From CAKZML01 sp041571575 (GTDB lineage Bacteria > Pseudomonadota > Gammaproteobacteria > Steroidobacterales > BM003): a DNA stretch of 15,487 nucleotides. Positions within the stretch are counted from its first letter, which is position 1. Each line of letters begins with the position of its first letter. The stretch is from NCBI GenBank assembly GCA_041571575.1, contig JBFFTZ010000020.1, positions 1 to 15,487 on the forward strand, written 5' to 3'. Positions 6,316-14,122 of this stretch are shown here, piece by piece. The translations under genes were made by a program, and so were the position numbers. Under the pieces are notes generated by a model, which was given only the letters and a program-made list of their open reading frames with translations, did no database searches and was not told the origin of the DNA.

Positions 6316-7517
6316 GGCTGGGTGATACGGGCATGTTTGCCACCCAGTCCCTGATCAGGGCCCGGGGGCGAACTTTGCTGATGTTGCTGGCCATGTCTAT
6401 CGGTGTCTCGGCGGTGGTTATTCTTACCGGCCTGGGAGAAGGCGCCAGGCGATTTGTTACCGGCGAATTTGCCTCCCTGGGAACCAACCTGGTGATCGTC
6501 ATTCCCGGGCGATCAGAAACCACCGGGGGGGCAGCGGCGCTGATGGCTGGCGAAACGCCTCGCGACCTCACGGTGGATGATTACCTTGCCCTGAGTCGCA
6601 ACCCCCTGGTGAGCCTGGCGGCGCCGGTAATGGTTGGCGCGGCAGGGGCGGCACGGGGGCGGCTTGAGCGCGAGATTTCCGTTGTCGGGACCACCAGCGA
6701 GTTTCTCAAGATTCGCCACCTGAGTATGGACAGGGGCAAGTTCCTGCCCGGCGGAGATCCCTCCCGGGCCGTGAACGTCTGCGTGATCGGCGAGAAGATC
6801 AAACAGGAATTATTTGGAAAGGAACAGGCCCTGGGTGAATGGCTGAGGCTGGGTGACCGGAGATTCCGGGTCATCGGCGTCCTGGCAACCGAAGGGCGAT
6901 CAATAGGCGTGGATATCCAGGAACTGGTGGTCATCCCGGTGGCGTCTGCCCAGGCCTTGTTTAATTCTCCCGGCCTGTTCCGGATCCTGGTGGAGGCCCG
7001 CAGTCGAGATGTCATGCCCAGGTTGCAGGACCAGATTCGCAGAACCATCGCCGAACGCCACCAGGGCGAGGAAGACGTTACGGTGGTGACCCAGGATGCG
7101 GTGCTGGCCACGTTTGACAATATTCTCCGGGCGCTGACCTTTACTGTTGGAGGCATCGGCGCCATCAGCCTGGCGGTGGCCGGCATATTGATCATGAACA
7201 TCATGTTGGTGGCGGTTAGCCAAAGAACCCGGGAAATCGGCCTGCTCAAGGCGGTGGGAGCCACCCGCGGGCAGGTAACCATGCTGTTTCTCAGTGAAGC
7301 AGTCCTTCTGGCCTCGCTTGGCGGATTGCTAGGCTTGTTGCTGGGCTATCTCGGCACGACGGCTATTCATGGTGTTTACCCGGATATGGATAGCCAGGCC
7401 CCGCTCTGGGCGGTGCTGGCGGCGATTGGCGTGTCGTCCCTGACGGGGTTGGTGTTCGGCATTGTGCCAGCGCGCCGGGCAGCGGCCCTGGAGCCGGTGG
7501 AGGCCCTGAATGGATAA
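6312..7517 (+). CDS. ABC transporter permease 1, MacB/FtsX fold
   Basis: The 401-residue protein has the MacB/FtsX layout: one N-terminal membrane helix (about 22-42), a large periplasmic domain (about 43-275), then three helices (about 276-302, 325-349, 364-386). The cytoplasmic coupling segment between helices 2 and 3 reads REIGLLKAVGATRGQV (308-323) and the C-terminus ends PARRAAALEPVEALNG. These are diagnostic for mechanotransmission permeases, which move the periplasmic adaptor and do not form a substrate channel across the inner membrane. Its ATG overlaps the ATPase stop (6312-6315). It is clearly homologous to permease 2 over the full length, so the pair probably forms a heterodimer. 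Confidence 0.92.
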   Translation: MRLGDTGMFATQSLIRARGRTLLMLLAMSIGVSAVVILTGLGEGARRFVTGEFASLGTNLVIVIPGRSETTGGAAALMAGETPRDLTVDDYLALSRNPLVSLAAPVMVGAAGAARGRLEREISVVGTTSEFLKIRHLSMDRGKFLPGGDPSRAVNVCVIGEKIKQELFGKEQALGEWLRLGDRRFRVIGVLATEGRSIGVDIQELVVIPVASAQALFNSPGLFRILVEARSRDVMPRLQDQIRRTIAERHQGEEDVTVVTQDAVLATFDNILRALTFTVGGIGAISLAVAGILIMNIMLVAVSQRTREIGLLKAVGATRGQVTMLFLSEAVLLASLGGLLGLLLGYLGTTAIHGVYPDMDSQAPLWAVLAAIGVSSLTGLVFGIVPARRAAALEPVEALNG

Positions 7518-7527
7518 ACCGGGGTGC

Positions 7528-7566
7528 ATGAACGGCCTGCTGATCCATGAGCCGGGGGCGGGCTAA
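7528..7566 (+). CDS. 12-codon mini-ORF ending in a TAATG overlap with permease 2
   Basis: The 48-nt gap between the permease genes contains an ATG at 7528 with a weak GGGG site before it. It opens a 12-codon frame (MNGLLIHEPGAG) whose TAA at 7564-7566 shares its last A with the permease 2 ATG at 7566. Such an overlap could deliver terminating ribosomes to the permease 2 start, which itself has only a G-rich, poorly matched ribosome site. The frame and overlap are seen directly; translation is not shown and the peptide may have no role of its own. A chance ORF of this length is quite possible. Confidence 0.25.
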   Translation: MNGLLIHEPGAG

Positions 7567-8765
7567 TGCGGAGCCGGGACTTTATCGGATTTTCCTTGTC
7601 TTCGGTGATGGCCCACCGTACCCGCAGCATCCTGACTACCATGGGCATCGCCGTGGGCATTGCAGCGGTGGTGTTGCTCACCTCCATAGGCGAAGGCGTC
7701 AATCGTTTCGTGCTCGCCGAATTTACCCAGTTTGGCACCAACATTGTCGCCATCAATCCGGGCAAGGCCACCACATTTGGTGCGCCCACCGGCGTGTTCA
7801 ATACCGTAAGACCCCTGTCCCTGGAGGACTCCGACGCCCTGAACAGGATCCCTTACGTTACCTCGGTGGTTCCAGTGGTCCAGGGTAATGCCGAGGTGGA
7901 AGGCAGTGGCCGCCAACGCCGCACCATGGTGTATGGCGTGGGGAGCCAGTTCCCCGAGGCCTTCAAATTCCTGGTAGCGGCGGGGGACTTCCTGCCTGAC
8001 GATGATCCGCGGGCTCCACGTGCTTATGCGGTATTGGGTTCCAAGCTGAAGAGTGAATTGTTTGGTGAGGCCAATGCCCTGGGTGAACGCATAAGGGTGG
8101 GGGGCGACCGGTACCGGGTGGTCGGCTATATGCAGTCCAAGGGCCAGGTGCTGGGATTTGACCTGGATGACACGGTGTACATACCGGCGGCCAGGGCGCT
8201 GGATTTGTTCGGCCGGGAAGGCCTCATGGAAATCGACGTGCTTTACGCCGAGGGCGCTCCTGCCGATGAGGTCGTGGCCGGCGTGAATCGAGTGCTGATA
8301 AGCCGGCATGGGGGCGAGGATTTCACCGTGACCACCCAGCAGCAAATGCTGGATGTGCTGGGTTCGGTGCTTGGCGTGCTGACCTTTGCGGTGGGGGCCC
8401 TGGGCGGAATTTCCCTGCTGGTTGGCGGGGTCGGGATTCTCACCATCATGATCATCGCGGTGCGTGAGCGGACCTCGGAAATCGGACTTTTGCGGGCCCT
8501 GGGTGCTACCCGGCAACAAATTCTGAGGGTGTTCCTGGGAGAAGCGGTGATCCTGTCGGCACTGGGTGGCCTGATGGGCCTGGTGTTGGGTATGGGCGGG
8601 GCCTGGTTGCTGCACTTTGCGATACCGGCCATGCCGGTGCACACGCCCGTAAGCTATATTCTTATGGCCGAAGCCATGGCCGTGGTAATCGGCCTGGCGG
8701 CGGGGGTCACCCCTGCACGCAGGGCCGCCGCCATGGAGCCTCTTGAGGCGCTGCGCGCCGAGTAA
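7566..8765 (+). CDS. ABC transporter permease 2, MacB/FtsX fold
   Basis: The 399-residue protein repeats the architecture of permease 1: a helix at about 22-40, a periplasmic domain to about 265, then helices at about 268-298, 323-350 and 363-383. The coupling segment is SEIGLLRALGATRQQIL (304-320) and the tail reads PARRAAAMEPLEALRAE. The full-length similarity and adjacency point to a tandem duplication followed by divergence, most visible in the periplasmic parts. The start at 7566 is well fixed, since an in-frame stop lies 16 bases upstream (7548-7550). This is the last gene of the exporter operon; a bulged hairpin follows at 8778-8816. Confidence 0.92.
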   Translation: MRSRDFIGFSLSSVMAHRTRSILTTMGIAVGIAAVVLLTSIGEGVNRFVLAEFTQFGTNIVAINPGKATTFGAPTGVFNTVRPLSLEDSDALNRIPYVTSVVPVVQGNAEVEGSGRQRRTMVYGVGSQFPEAFKFLVAAGDFLPDDDPRAPRAYAVLGSKLKSELFGEANALGERIRVGGDRYRVVGYMQSKGQVLGFDLDDTVYIPAARALDLFGREGLMEIDVLYAEGAPADEVVAGVNRVLISRHGGEDFTVTTQQQMLDVLGSVLGVLTFAVGALGGISLLVGGVGILTIMIIAVRERTSEIGLLRALGATRQQILRVFLGEAVILSALGGLMGLVLGMGGAWLLHFAIPAMPVHTPVSYILMAEAMAVVIGLAAGVTPARRAAAMEPLEALRAE

Positions 8766-8777
8766 ATTTCCGTGTTC

Positions 8778-8816
8778 CCGGGGGTCCGATTACAAGCCCC
8801 ATTCGGATCTGCCCGG
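8778..8816 (+). terminator. Weak bulged hairpin after the exporter operon
   Basis: CCGGG (8778-8782) pairs with CCCGG (8812-8816) and TCCGA (8785-8789) with TCGGA (8803-8807), separated by a small internal loop. The sequence after it is only mildly T-rich, so intrinsic termination is uncertain. A second bulged GC hairpin lies at 8857-8877. The rest of 8766-9048 shows no gene. A possible extended -10 element (TGCTATTGT, 8967-8975) has no convincing -35 box. Confidence 0.3.
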
Positions 8817-9048
8817 TTGTTGTGCCGCATCATTTAACCTCGCCGGCCAGATTTTCGCGCCGCCCGGGTCGGGGCGCTCGTCATCCGGTATAGCCTGGCA
8901 GTGTTAAGAGGGCGCGCATCGGGTTATCCTTCGCACTTTCGCGCTGGCGCTGCCGGCGATTTGTTTTGCTATTGTCGTGCCGCGGGACCAGGGATCTTGT
9001 GCCAGAATGCCGACAGTGGGACCCCGACTCGGGGTGCAGGGGAGTAAG

Positions 9049-10851
9049 TTGAAGCCAACCGATACGACCAAGCCGGAATATTTCCATCGCGTGGTGGATT
9101 GCCAATACGCTTGTCCGGCGCACACCGATGTACCAGAGTACATCCGCATGATTTCCCAGGGACGTTTTACCGACGCCTATATGGAGAATCGCAAGTCGAA
9201 CGTTTTCCCGGGCATCCTGGGTCGCGTGTGTGATCGTCCCTGCGAGCCAGCGTGTCGGCGCGGGCGCGTGGAGGAAAAGCCGGTAGCTATTTGTCGGCTT
9301 AAGCGTGTCGCCTCGGATCATCGGGACGAGGTGACCGATCGGCTGCCCAAGGCGCCTGAACAGAAAAATGGCAAGCGTATCGCCCTGGTCGGTGCGGGGT
9401 GCGCCTCCCTGGCTGTTTGCAACGACCTGATGCCCCTGGGTTACGAGTGCACCATTTTCGAAGCCCTGGATATTGCTGGCGGATTGATGCGCACCAATAT
9501 TCCTTCTTTTCGTCTCCCCGCCAAGGTGCTGGACGAGGAAATCGGATACATCGTGGACATGGGTGTGGACCTGCGCCTGAATTCACCGGTGAAGAGCATG
9601 AAGGCCTTGCTTGATGAGGGCTACGACGCCGTGTTTATCGGCAGTGGCGCGCCCAAGGGCAAGGACCTGGATATACCGGGTCGCTGGGACAGTGAGCGAA
9701 TTCATGTTGGCATCCAGTGGCTGGAATCCGTGGCTTTCGATCACGTTAAAAGTATTGGCAAGCAGGTCCTGATCATTGGCGTCGGAAACACCGCCATGGA
9801 TTGCTGCCGCACTTCCCTGCGCCTGGGTGCCGAGAATGTGAAGGTCATGGCCCGCCGTCCCCGCCAGTTTTTCAAGGCATCTGCCTGGGAACTGGAGGAC
9901 GCCGAGGAAGAAAATGTCGATATCGTGGTCAATCACTCACCCAGGGCATTTGTGGTGGAAGAGGGCGTTCTCAAGGGCATGCTGTTCGACGTAATGGAAT
10001 ACGATATTGATGAGAATAATCGTGTCACCGACAGTCGCGTCGTGGATCAGACCATGATTCCCTGTGACGACGTGGTGCTGGCTATTGGCCAGGAAAATGC
10101 CTTCCCGTGGGTTGAGCGTGACCTGGGTATCGAGTTCGACAAGTGGGACGTGCCGGTGGTGGACGAGATCACCCACGAGTCCACGCTTCCCGGTGTGTTC
10201 TTCGGTGGCGATGCGGCTTTTGGTCCCAAAAATATCATCTGGGCAGTCGAGCACGGCCACCAGGCGGCCATATCCATTCACCAGCATTGCCACGGCAAGG
10301 ACGTGGCCGAGCGCCTGCCCAACCGAATGAATCTTCTGGCCACCAAGATGGGTCCCTACGAGTGGAATTTCTCCAACCGTTTCGACGGTTCAGAGCGGCG
10401 CATCGTGCCCAGTGTGGATCTTGTGAACCGCTTCAAGAACCTGGATGTGGAGGTTGAGCTGGGCTTCACTGCCGAGCAGGTTGCCGCCGAGGTGGAGCGC
10501 TGTCTTAACTGCGACGCGCAAACCGTGTTTACTGATAATTTATGTATCGAATGCGATGCGTGTATTGATATTTGCCCGGTGGACTGTCTTGCGATGCTAC
10601 CGGATGCAGAGGAGCCAGTGCTGCGTGACGGCCTGAAGGCCAAGGCGACCAATATTCAGCAGCAGTTGTTTGTGTCGGGTCCCCTGAAACACACCGCAAG
10701 GTTGATGGTGAAAGACGAGGACATCTGTGTGCATTGCGGTCTGTGCGCCGAGCGTTGTCCCACCGGTGCCTGGGATATGCAGAAGTCCAGGATTCTTATT
10801 CCTTATGCCGCAGATCATGCAGATGCGAAGCACTGGCAGGCGAAATCATGA
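9049..10851 (+). CDS. GltD-like FAD/NAD(P)H iron-sulfur subunit of a 2-oxoacid oxidoreductase
   Basis: I chose the TTG at 9049 (600 residues) because AGGGGAG lies 4 bases before it and the protein then begins MKPTDTTKPEYF, matching the start I recall for relatives. An ATG at 9007 or GTG at 8977 would add 14 or 24 unremarkable residues. An N-terminal Cys-rich domain (Cys18, 22, 61, 65, 69) comes first. An FAD site at GAGCAS (115-120) and a second dinucleotide site at GVGNTAMD (244-251) with a following ARRPR suited to NADP follow, as in glutamate synthase small subunit. The C-terminus has two CxxCxxCxxxCP ferredoxin motifs (Cys499-509 and 560-570). It should carry electrons between NADP(H) and the KorAB-type core encoded next. 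The stop overlaps korA as ATGA. Confidence 0.85.
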   Translation: MKPTDTTKPEYFHRVVDCQYACPAHTDVPEYIRMISQGRFTDAYMENRKSNVFPGILGRVCDRPCEPACRRGRVEEKPVAICRLKRVASDHRDEVTDRLPKAPEQKNGKRIALVGAGCASLAVCNDLMPLGYECTIFEALDIAGGLMRTNIPSFRLPAKVLDEEIGYIVDMGVDLRLNSPVKSMKALLDEGYDAVFIGSGAPKGKDLDIPGRWDSERIHVGIQWLESVAFDHVKSIGKQVLIIGVGNTAMDCCRTSLRLGAENVKVMARRPRQFFKASAWELEDAEEENVDIVVNHSPRAFVVEEGVLKGMLFDVMEYDIDENNRVTDSRVVDQTMIPCDDVVLAIGQENAFPWVERDLGIEFDKWDVPVVDEITHESTLPGVFFGGDAAFGPKNIIWAVEHGHQAAISIHQHCHGKDVAERLPNRMNLLATKMGPYEWNFSNRFDGSERRIVPSVDLVNRFKNLDVEVELGFTAEQVAAEVERCLNCDAQTVFTDNLCIECDACIDICPVDCLAMLPDAEEPVLRDGLKAKATNIQQQLFVSGPLKHTARLMVKDEDICVHCGLCAERCPTGAWDMQKSRILIPYAADHADAKHWQAKS

Positions 10852-12653
10852 GCCAGGTGAATAATTTCGTTATCAAGCTGGCCAACGTTAACGGCACCGG
10901 CTCGGCAAGCGCCAATGGCCTGGTCATGAAAGCCATCTTCAGGATGGGTGTGCCGGTGGTGGGCAAAAACATTTTCCCCTCCAACATCCAGGGCCTGCCC
11001 ACCTGGTTTGAAGTTCGCGTCTCCAGGGAGGGTTACCTTGCCCGTTCCGGCGAGGTGGACGTGATGGTGGCGATGAATGGTCAAACCTTTGATCGCGACT
11101 TGAAGGAAGTCAGTCCCGGTGGGGTGCTTTTGTACGATTCCACCTGGCCCCGTGAACGTAACATCACACGCCATGACGTCACTGTGCTGGGCATACCCCT
11201 GGCCAGGATGTGCAATGAGACGTTCGAGAATCCTCGTGCCCGAATCTTGATGAAGAACATGTCCTACGTGGGTGCGCTTGCCGCCCTGCTCAACCTGGAT
11301 ATGGCGGTGCTGAGGGAGTTGATCGAGGAACAGTTTGCCAGCAAGAAGAAACTGGTCGGCGCGAATATCCAGGCAATCGAGCTGGGCTATAAGTACGCGC
11401 TGGAGCATTTCAAATGTCCGCTGGCCTCGCATATCGAGCCCATGGACAAGACCGCCGGTCACATCATGATCGACGGGAACACCGCCGCTGCCCTGGGCTG
11501 TGTGTACGCCGGCGCAACGGTGGGTGCCTGGTACCCGATTACCCCGTCCACCTCGATGATGGACGCCTTCCGCAGCTTCAGCGAGAAGACCCGGACAAAC
11601 AAGGAAACCGGGGAGAAAAACTTCTGCATTATCCAGGCCGAGGACGAGCTTGCGGCCATAGGCATGGTTATCGGCGCGAACTGGGCGGGCGCCCGTTCAT
11701 TTACCCCAACCAGTGGCCCTGGGGTTTCGTTGATGAGCGAGTTCCTGGGGTTTGCCTATTACGCGGAAATACCGGTGGTATTGTTCAACATCCAGCGTGC
11801 CGGTCCGTCAACGGGTATGCCTACCCGAACCCAACAATCTGACTTGTTGCTGTGTGCCTATGCATCCCACGGCGATACCCGACATGTGCTGCTGATACCT
11901 GATGATCCGCGGGAATGTTTCGACATGGCAGTGCAGGCGTTTGATTTGTCGGATCGCTTGCAGACTCCCGTCATGGTGCTCTCCGACCTGGATATCGGCA
12001 TGAACGACTGGATGGTTCCGGAGCTTGAATGGGATGACAACTACCGTCCGGATCGCGGGAAGGTATTGACCGACGCAGACCTGGCCAAGGTAGAAAAATT
12101 CTACCGCTATGTAGATAGCGACGGGGACGGCATCACGTACCGCACATACCCTGGTGGTGATCCCAAGGGCGCGTATTTTGTGCGTGGCTCCAGTCACAAC
12201 AAGCTTGGGGCCTACACGGAAAGCTCCGCCGAGTACAAGGAAGTACTGGATCGACTGCTGGTGAAGTGGGAGACCGCGAAAACCGTGGTTCCCGGGCCGG
12301 TGATTCGTTCCTCGGAAAAACCCGGTCGCACCGCAATCGTCACCATGGGAAGTTGCGCTGCCGCCTGCCGAGAGGCGAGTCACAAGTTGGCCGCCAAGGG
12401 TATACACATGGATTACATGCGGGTCAGGGCATTCCCCTTCGGTGAGCAGGTGGAGCAGTTTCTGGAAGAGCATGATCACATTATCGTGGTGGAGCAGAAT
12501 CGGGACGCCCAGTTGCGTACCTTGCTGATGACCGAGACCAGGGTGCATAAGGATAAATTGCACTCCATCCTGCACTACGACGGCCAACCCCTGGATTACC
12601 GCATCGTGGTAGCCGGCGTCGAGGAATTCCTGAGCAAGGGAGAAGTGGCATGA
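10848..12653 (+). CDS. korA: 2-oxoacid:acceptor oxidoreductase, fused gamma-alpha subunit (KorA type)
   Basis: The true start is the ATG at 10848, which overlaps the upstream stop, giving 601 residues; the frame is open further upstream only inside the previous gene. Residues about 10-195 are a gamma (POR) domain, beginning NVNGTGSASANGL. Residues about 205-430 are the pyrimidine-binding alpha domain, with YPITPSTSM (229-237), TSGPG (288-292) and QRAGPSTGMPTRTQQ (316-330). A C-terminal domain II with a Rossmann-like part (about 490-590) follows. With the beta subunit it should decarboxylate a 2-oxoacid to its acyl-CoA and transfer electrons to iron-sulfur clusters. 2-Oxoglutarate is the most likely substrate by resemblance to Kor enzymes; pyruvate or branched-chain oxoacids cannot be excluded. 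The stop overlaps korB as ATGA. Confidence 0.86.
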   Translation: MSQVNNFVIKLANVNGTGSASANGLVMKAIFRMGVPVVGKNIFPSNIQGLPTWFEVRVSREGYLARSGEVDVMVAMNGQTFDRDLKEVSPGGVLLYDSTWPRERNITRHDVTVLGIPLARMCNETFENPRARILMKNMSYVGALAALLNLDMAVLRELIEEQFASKKKLVGANIQAIELGYKYALEHFKCPLASHIEPMDKTAGHIMIDGNTAAALGCVYAGATVGAWYPITPSTSMMDAFRSFSEKTRTNKETGEKNFCIIQAEDELAAIGMVIGANWAGARSFTPTSGPGVSLMSEFLGFAYYAEIPVVLFNIQRAGPSTGMPTRTQQSDLLLCAYASHGDTRHVLLIPDDPRECFDMAVQAFDLSDRLQTPVMVLSDLDIGMNDWMVPELEWDDNYRPDRGKVLTDADLAKVEKFYRYVDSDGDGITYRTYPGGDPKGAYFVRGSSHNKLGAYTESSAEYKEVLDRLLVKWETAKTVVPGPVIRSSEKPGRTAIVTMGSCAAACREASHKLAAKGIHMDYMRVRAFPFGEQVEQFLEEHDHIIVVEQNRDAQLRTLLMTETRVHKDKLHSILHYDGQPLDYRIVVAGVEEFLSKGEVA

Positions 12654-13705
12654 GCTTTGTTTCCAAGCCCAGAATTATTCACAAGTCCCTGAAGAGAAAT
12701 GCCCTGGGGTTGACGGTCCGCGACTACGAGGGTGTGGCAACCACCTTGTGTGCCGGCTGTGGTCATGACTCGATTACCGCGGCCATCGTTCAGGCGTTCT
12801 GGGAGATGGACATGCCGGCCCAGCAAGTGGCGAAGATGAGTGGTATAGGTTGCTCGTCCAAGACCACCGGGTATTTCCTCAGCGCAGCTCACGGGGTGAA
12901 CTCGGTACACGGACGCATGCCCTCGGTGACCACCGGCGCCAACGCGGCCCGGCGGGACCTGACTTACATCGGGATATCCGGCGATGGCGATTCCATGTCC
13001 ATCGGCCTGGGTCAGTTCGCCCATGTGATCCGGCGAAACCTGGACATGTTGTACATGATAGAGAACAACGGCGTGTATGGACTGACCAAGGGGCAGTTCT
13101 CTGCCTCGGCGGACCTGGGCAGCCAGACCAAGAAGGGCGAGGCCAATCAGCAGCCGCCGATTGATCCGGTGAAAGCCAGCCTGGCAATGGGCGCGAGCTT
13201 CGTTGCAAGAGCTTTCTCCGGCGACAAGGAGCAACTGGTTCCCCTGATCAAGGCCGGACTGAGACACAAGGGATTCGCCCTGCTGGATGTGATCTCGCCA
13301 TGCGTGACCTTCAATGATCACGCTACCTCCACCAAGAGTTACGCCTACACCCGCGAGTACTATCATCCGGCAATTCACACGGACTTCATTCCGCCCAGTG
13401 AGGAAATTGTTGCCCGGTACGACCAGGGTGAAGCCATGGACGTGCAACTGCACGATGGCAGCCACGTGATACTTCGCAAGGTGGACAAGGACTATGATCC
13501 CACCGACAGAGGCCGTGCCTTCAACTTCCTGATGGATGCCCAGGATCGGGGCGAAGTGGTGACTGGACTGCTGTATATCGACCAGAAGCAGGGCGATATG
13601 CACCAGCGCAGCGGCACCGCAAGCAAGCCCCTTGGACGCATGGAGCACCAGGAACTCTGCCCCGGGTCAGAAGCCCTGAAGGATCTTCAAAAGGCCTATC
13701 GTTGA
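12650..13705 (+). CDS. korB: 2-oxoacid:acceptor oxidoreductase, TPP-binding beta subunit (KorB type)
   Basis: The 351-residue protein carries the thiamine pyrophosphate motif GDGDSMSIG (111-119) through NNGVYGLTKGQ (139-149), the Mg-TPP site of this superfamily. Cys34 and Cys37 (LCAGCGH), Cys68 (GIGCSS) and Cys218 (ISPCVTFND) have the spacing of the four ligands that hold the proximal [4Fe-4S] cluster in beta subunits. All the residues needed for an active centre therefore appear to be present. It partners the fused gamma-alpha subunit and the flavin/iron-sulfur subunit of the same operon. The start overlaps the korA stop (12650-12653). A GC hairpin at 13714-13734 follows the stop. Confidence 0.88.
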   Translation: MSFVSKPRIIHKSLKRNALGLTVRDYEGVATTLCAGCGHDSITAAIVQAFWEMDMPAQQVAKMSGIGCSSKTTGYFLSAAHGVNSVHGRMPSVTTGANAARRDLTYIGISGDGDSMSIGLGQFAHVIRRNLDMLYMIENNGVYGLTKGQFSASADLGSQTKKGEANQQPPIDPVKASLAMGASFVARAFSGDKEQLVPLIKAGLRHKGFALLDVISPCVTFNDHATSTKSYAYTREYYHPAIHTDFIPPSEEIVARYDQGEAMDVQLHDGSHVILRKVDKDYDPTDRGRAFNFLMDAQDRGEVVTGLLYIDQKQGDMHQRSGTASKPLGRMEHQELCPGSEALKDLQKAYR

Positions 13706-13713
13706 AAGTGGCG

Positions 13714-13734
13714 TCACGGCCCGGCGGGCCGTGA
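13714..13734. terminator. GC-rich hairpin between convergent operons
   Basis: TCACGGCCC (13714-13722) pairs perfectly with GGGCCGTGA (13726-13734) around GGC, giving a very stable 9-bp stem. It lies 8 bp after the korB stop and 3 bp beyond the end of the VOC gene on the opposite strand, exactly where a shared terminator would sit. No T run follows on either strand, so it is not canonical. It may act as a weak bidirectional terminator or protect transcript 3' ends. Confidence 0.5.
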
Positions 13735-13737
13735 GGC

Positions 13738-14118
13738 TTATTCCCAGTTGTTTGCCTGGGATTGAAAATTCTCGGTGTGGGCGGGTACCACGCAAAAGCG
13801 GTGTCCGGTGGGCGCCTGCATGACCACCCATTCCCTCACTTCAGCGAGTCGCCTGGCGCCCAGTCTCTCCAGTCGGGCAACCTCGGCGGGTATATCATCG
13901 GTCTCAATATCCAGGTGCACCCGACTGGGGTGGTCCACGGTCTGGATCTCAATGTGCATGTCCCGGGTTTTACCGCGTAGCGCCCGGTATTTCTCTTCGC
14001 CTGCTTCCTTGCTGGCCTCGGCAGAAAGGCCCAGGGCCGAGGCCCAGAACGCCGCGGCCTCATCCATCTCGGCGTTCTCGCAATCGATAATTAAACCCCC
14101 AAGTCTGCTCTTGTGCAC
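13738..14118 (-). CDS. VOC superfamily (glyoxalase/bleomycin-resistance-like) protein
   Basis: The 126-residue product is read from a GTG at 14118, preceded by a strong AAGGAG site 7 bases away, within the end of the upstream MOSC gene. It has the two beta-alpha-beta-beta-beta repeats of the VOC fold: an N-terminal GLIIDC...AAFWASALGL strand and helix (8-30), then RVHLDIETDDIPAEVARLERLGA (66-88, key residues His68, Asp70, Asp74) and a closing PTGHRFCVV strand. This is the Glyoxalase_6-like pattern, common in small proteins with varied lyase, dioxygenase or resistance roles. A specific substrate cannot be assigned. It is translated right after MOSC, with only 4 bp between them. Confidence 0.85.
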   Translation of the reverse strand: MHKSRLGGLIIDCENAEMDEAAAFWASALGLSAEASKEAGEEKYRALRGKTRDMHIEIQTVDHPSRVHLDIETDDIPAEVARLERLGARRLAEVREWVVMQAPTGHRFCVVPAHTENFQSQANNWE

Positions 14119-14122
14119 GGGC

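Noticed and set aside
7563..8642. 359-codon open frame on the - strand across permease 2
   Set aside because: His/Gln-rich composition without domains; it is the shadow of the permease coding strand.
8857..8877. Second GC hairpin in the 8766-9048 gap
   Set aside because: Has a bulged G and no T run on either strand, so it cannot be called a terminator or operator.
8967..8975. Extended -10 element TGCTATTGT before the oxidoreductase operon
   Set aside because: No acceptable -35 box at 16-19 bp; the position fits a start near 8982 but the evidence is too thin.
12596..13648. 350-codon open frame on the - strand across korB
   Set aside because: No recognisable domain, and the + strand has complete TPP and cluster-binding motifs with an ATGA-coupled start.
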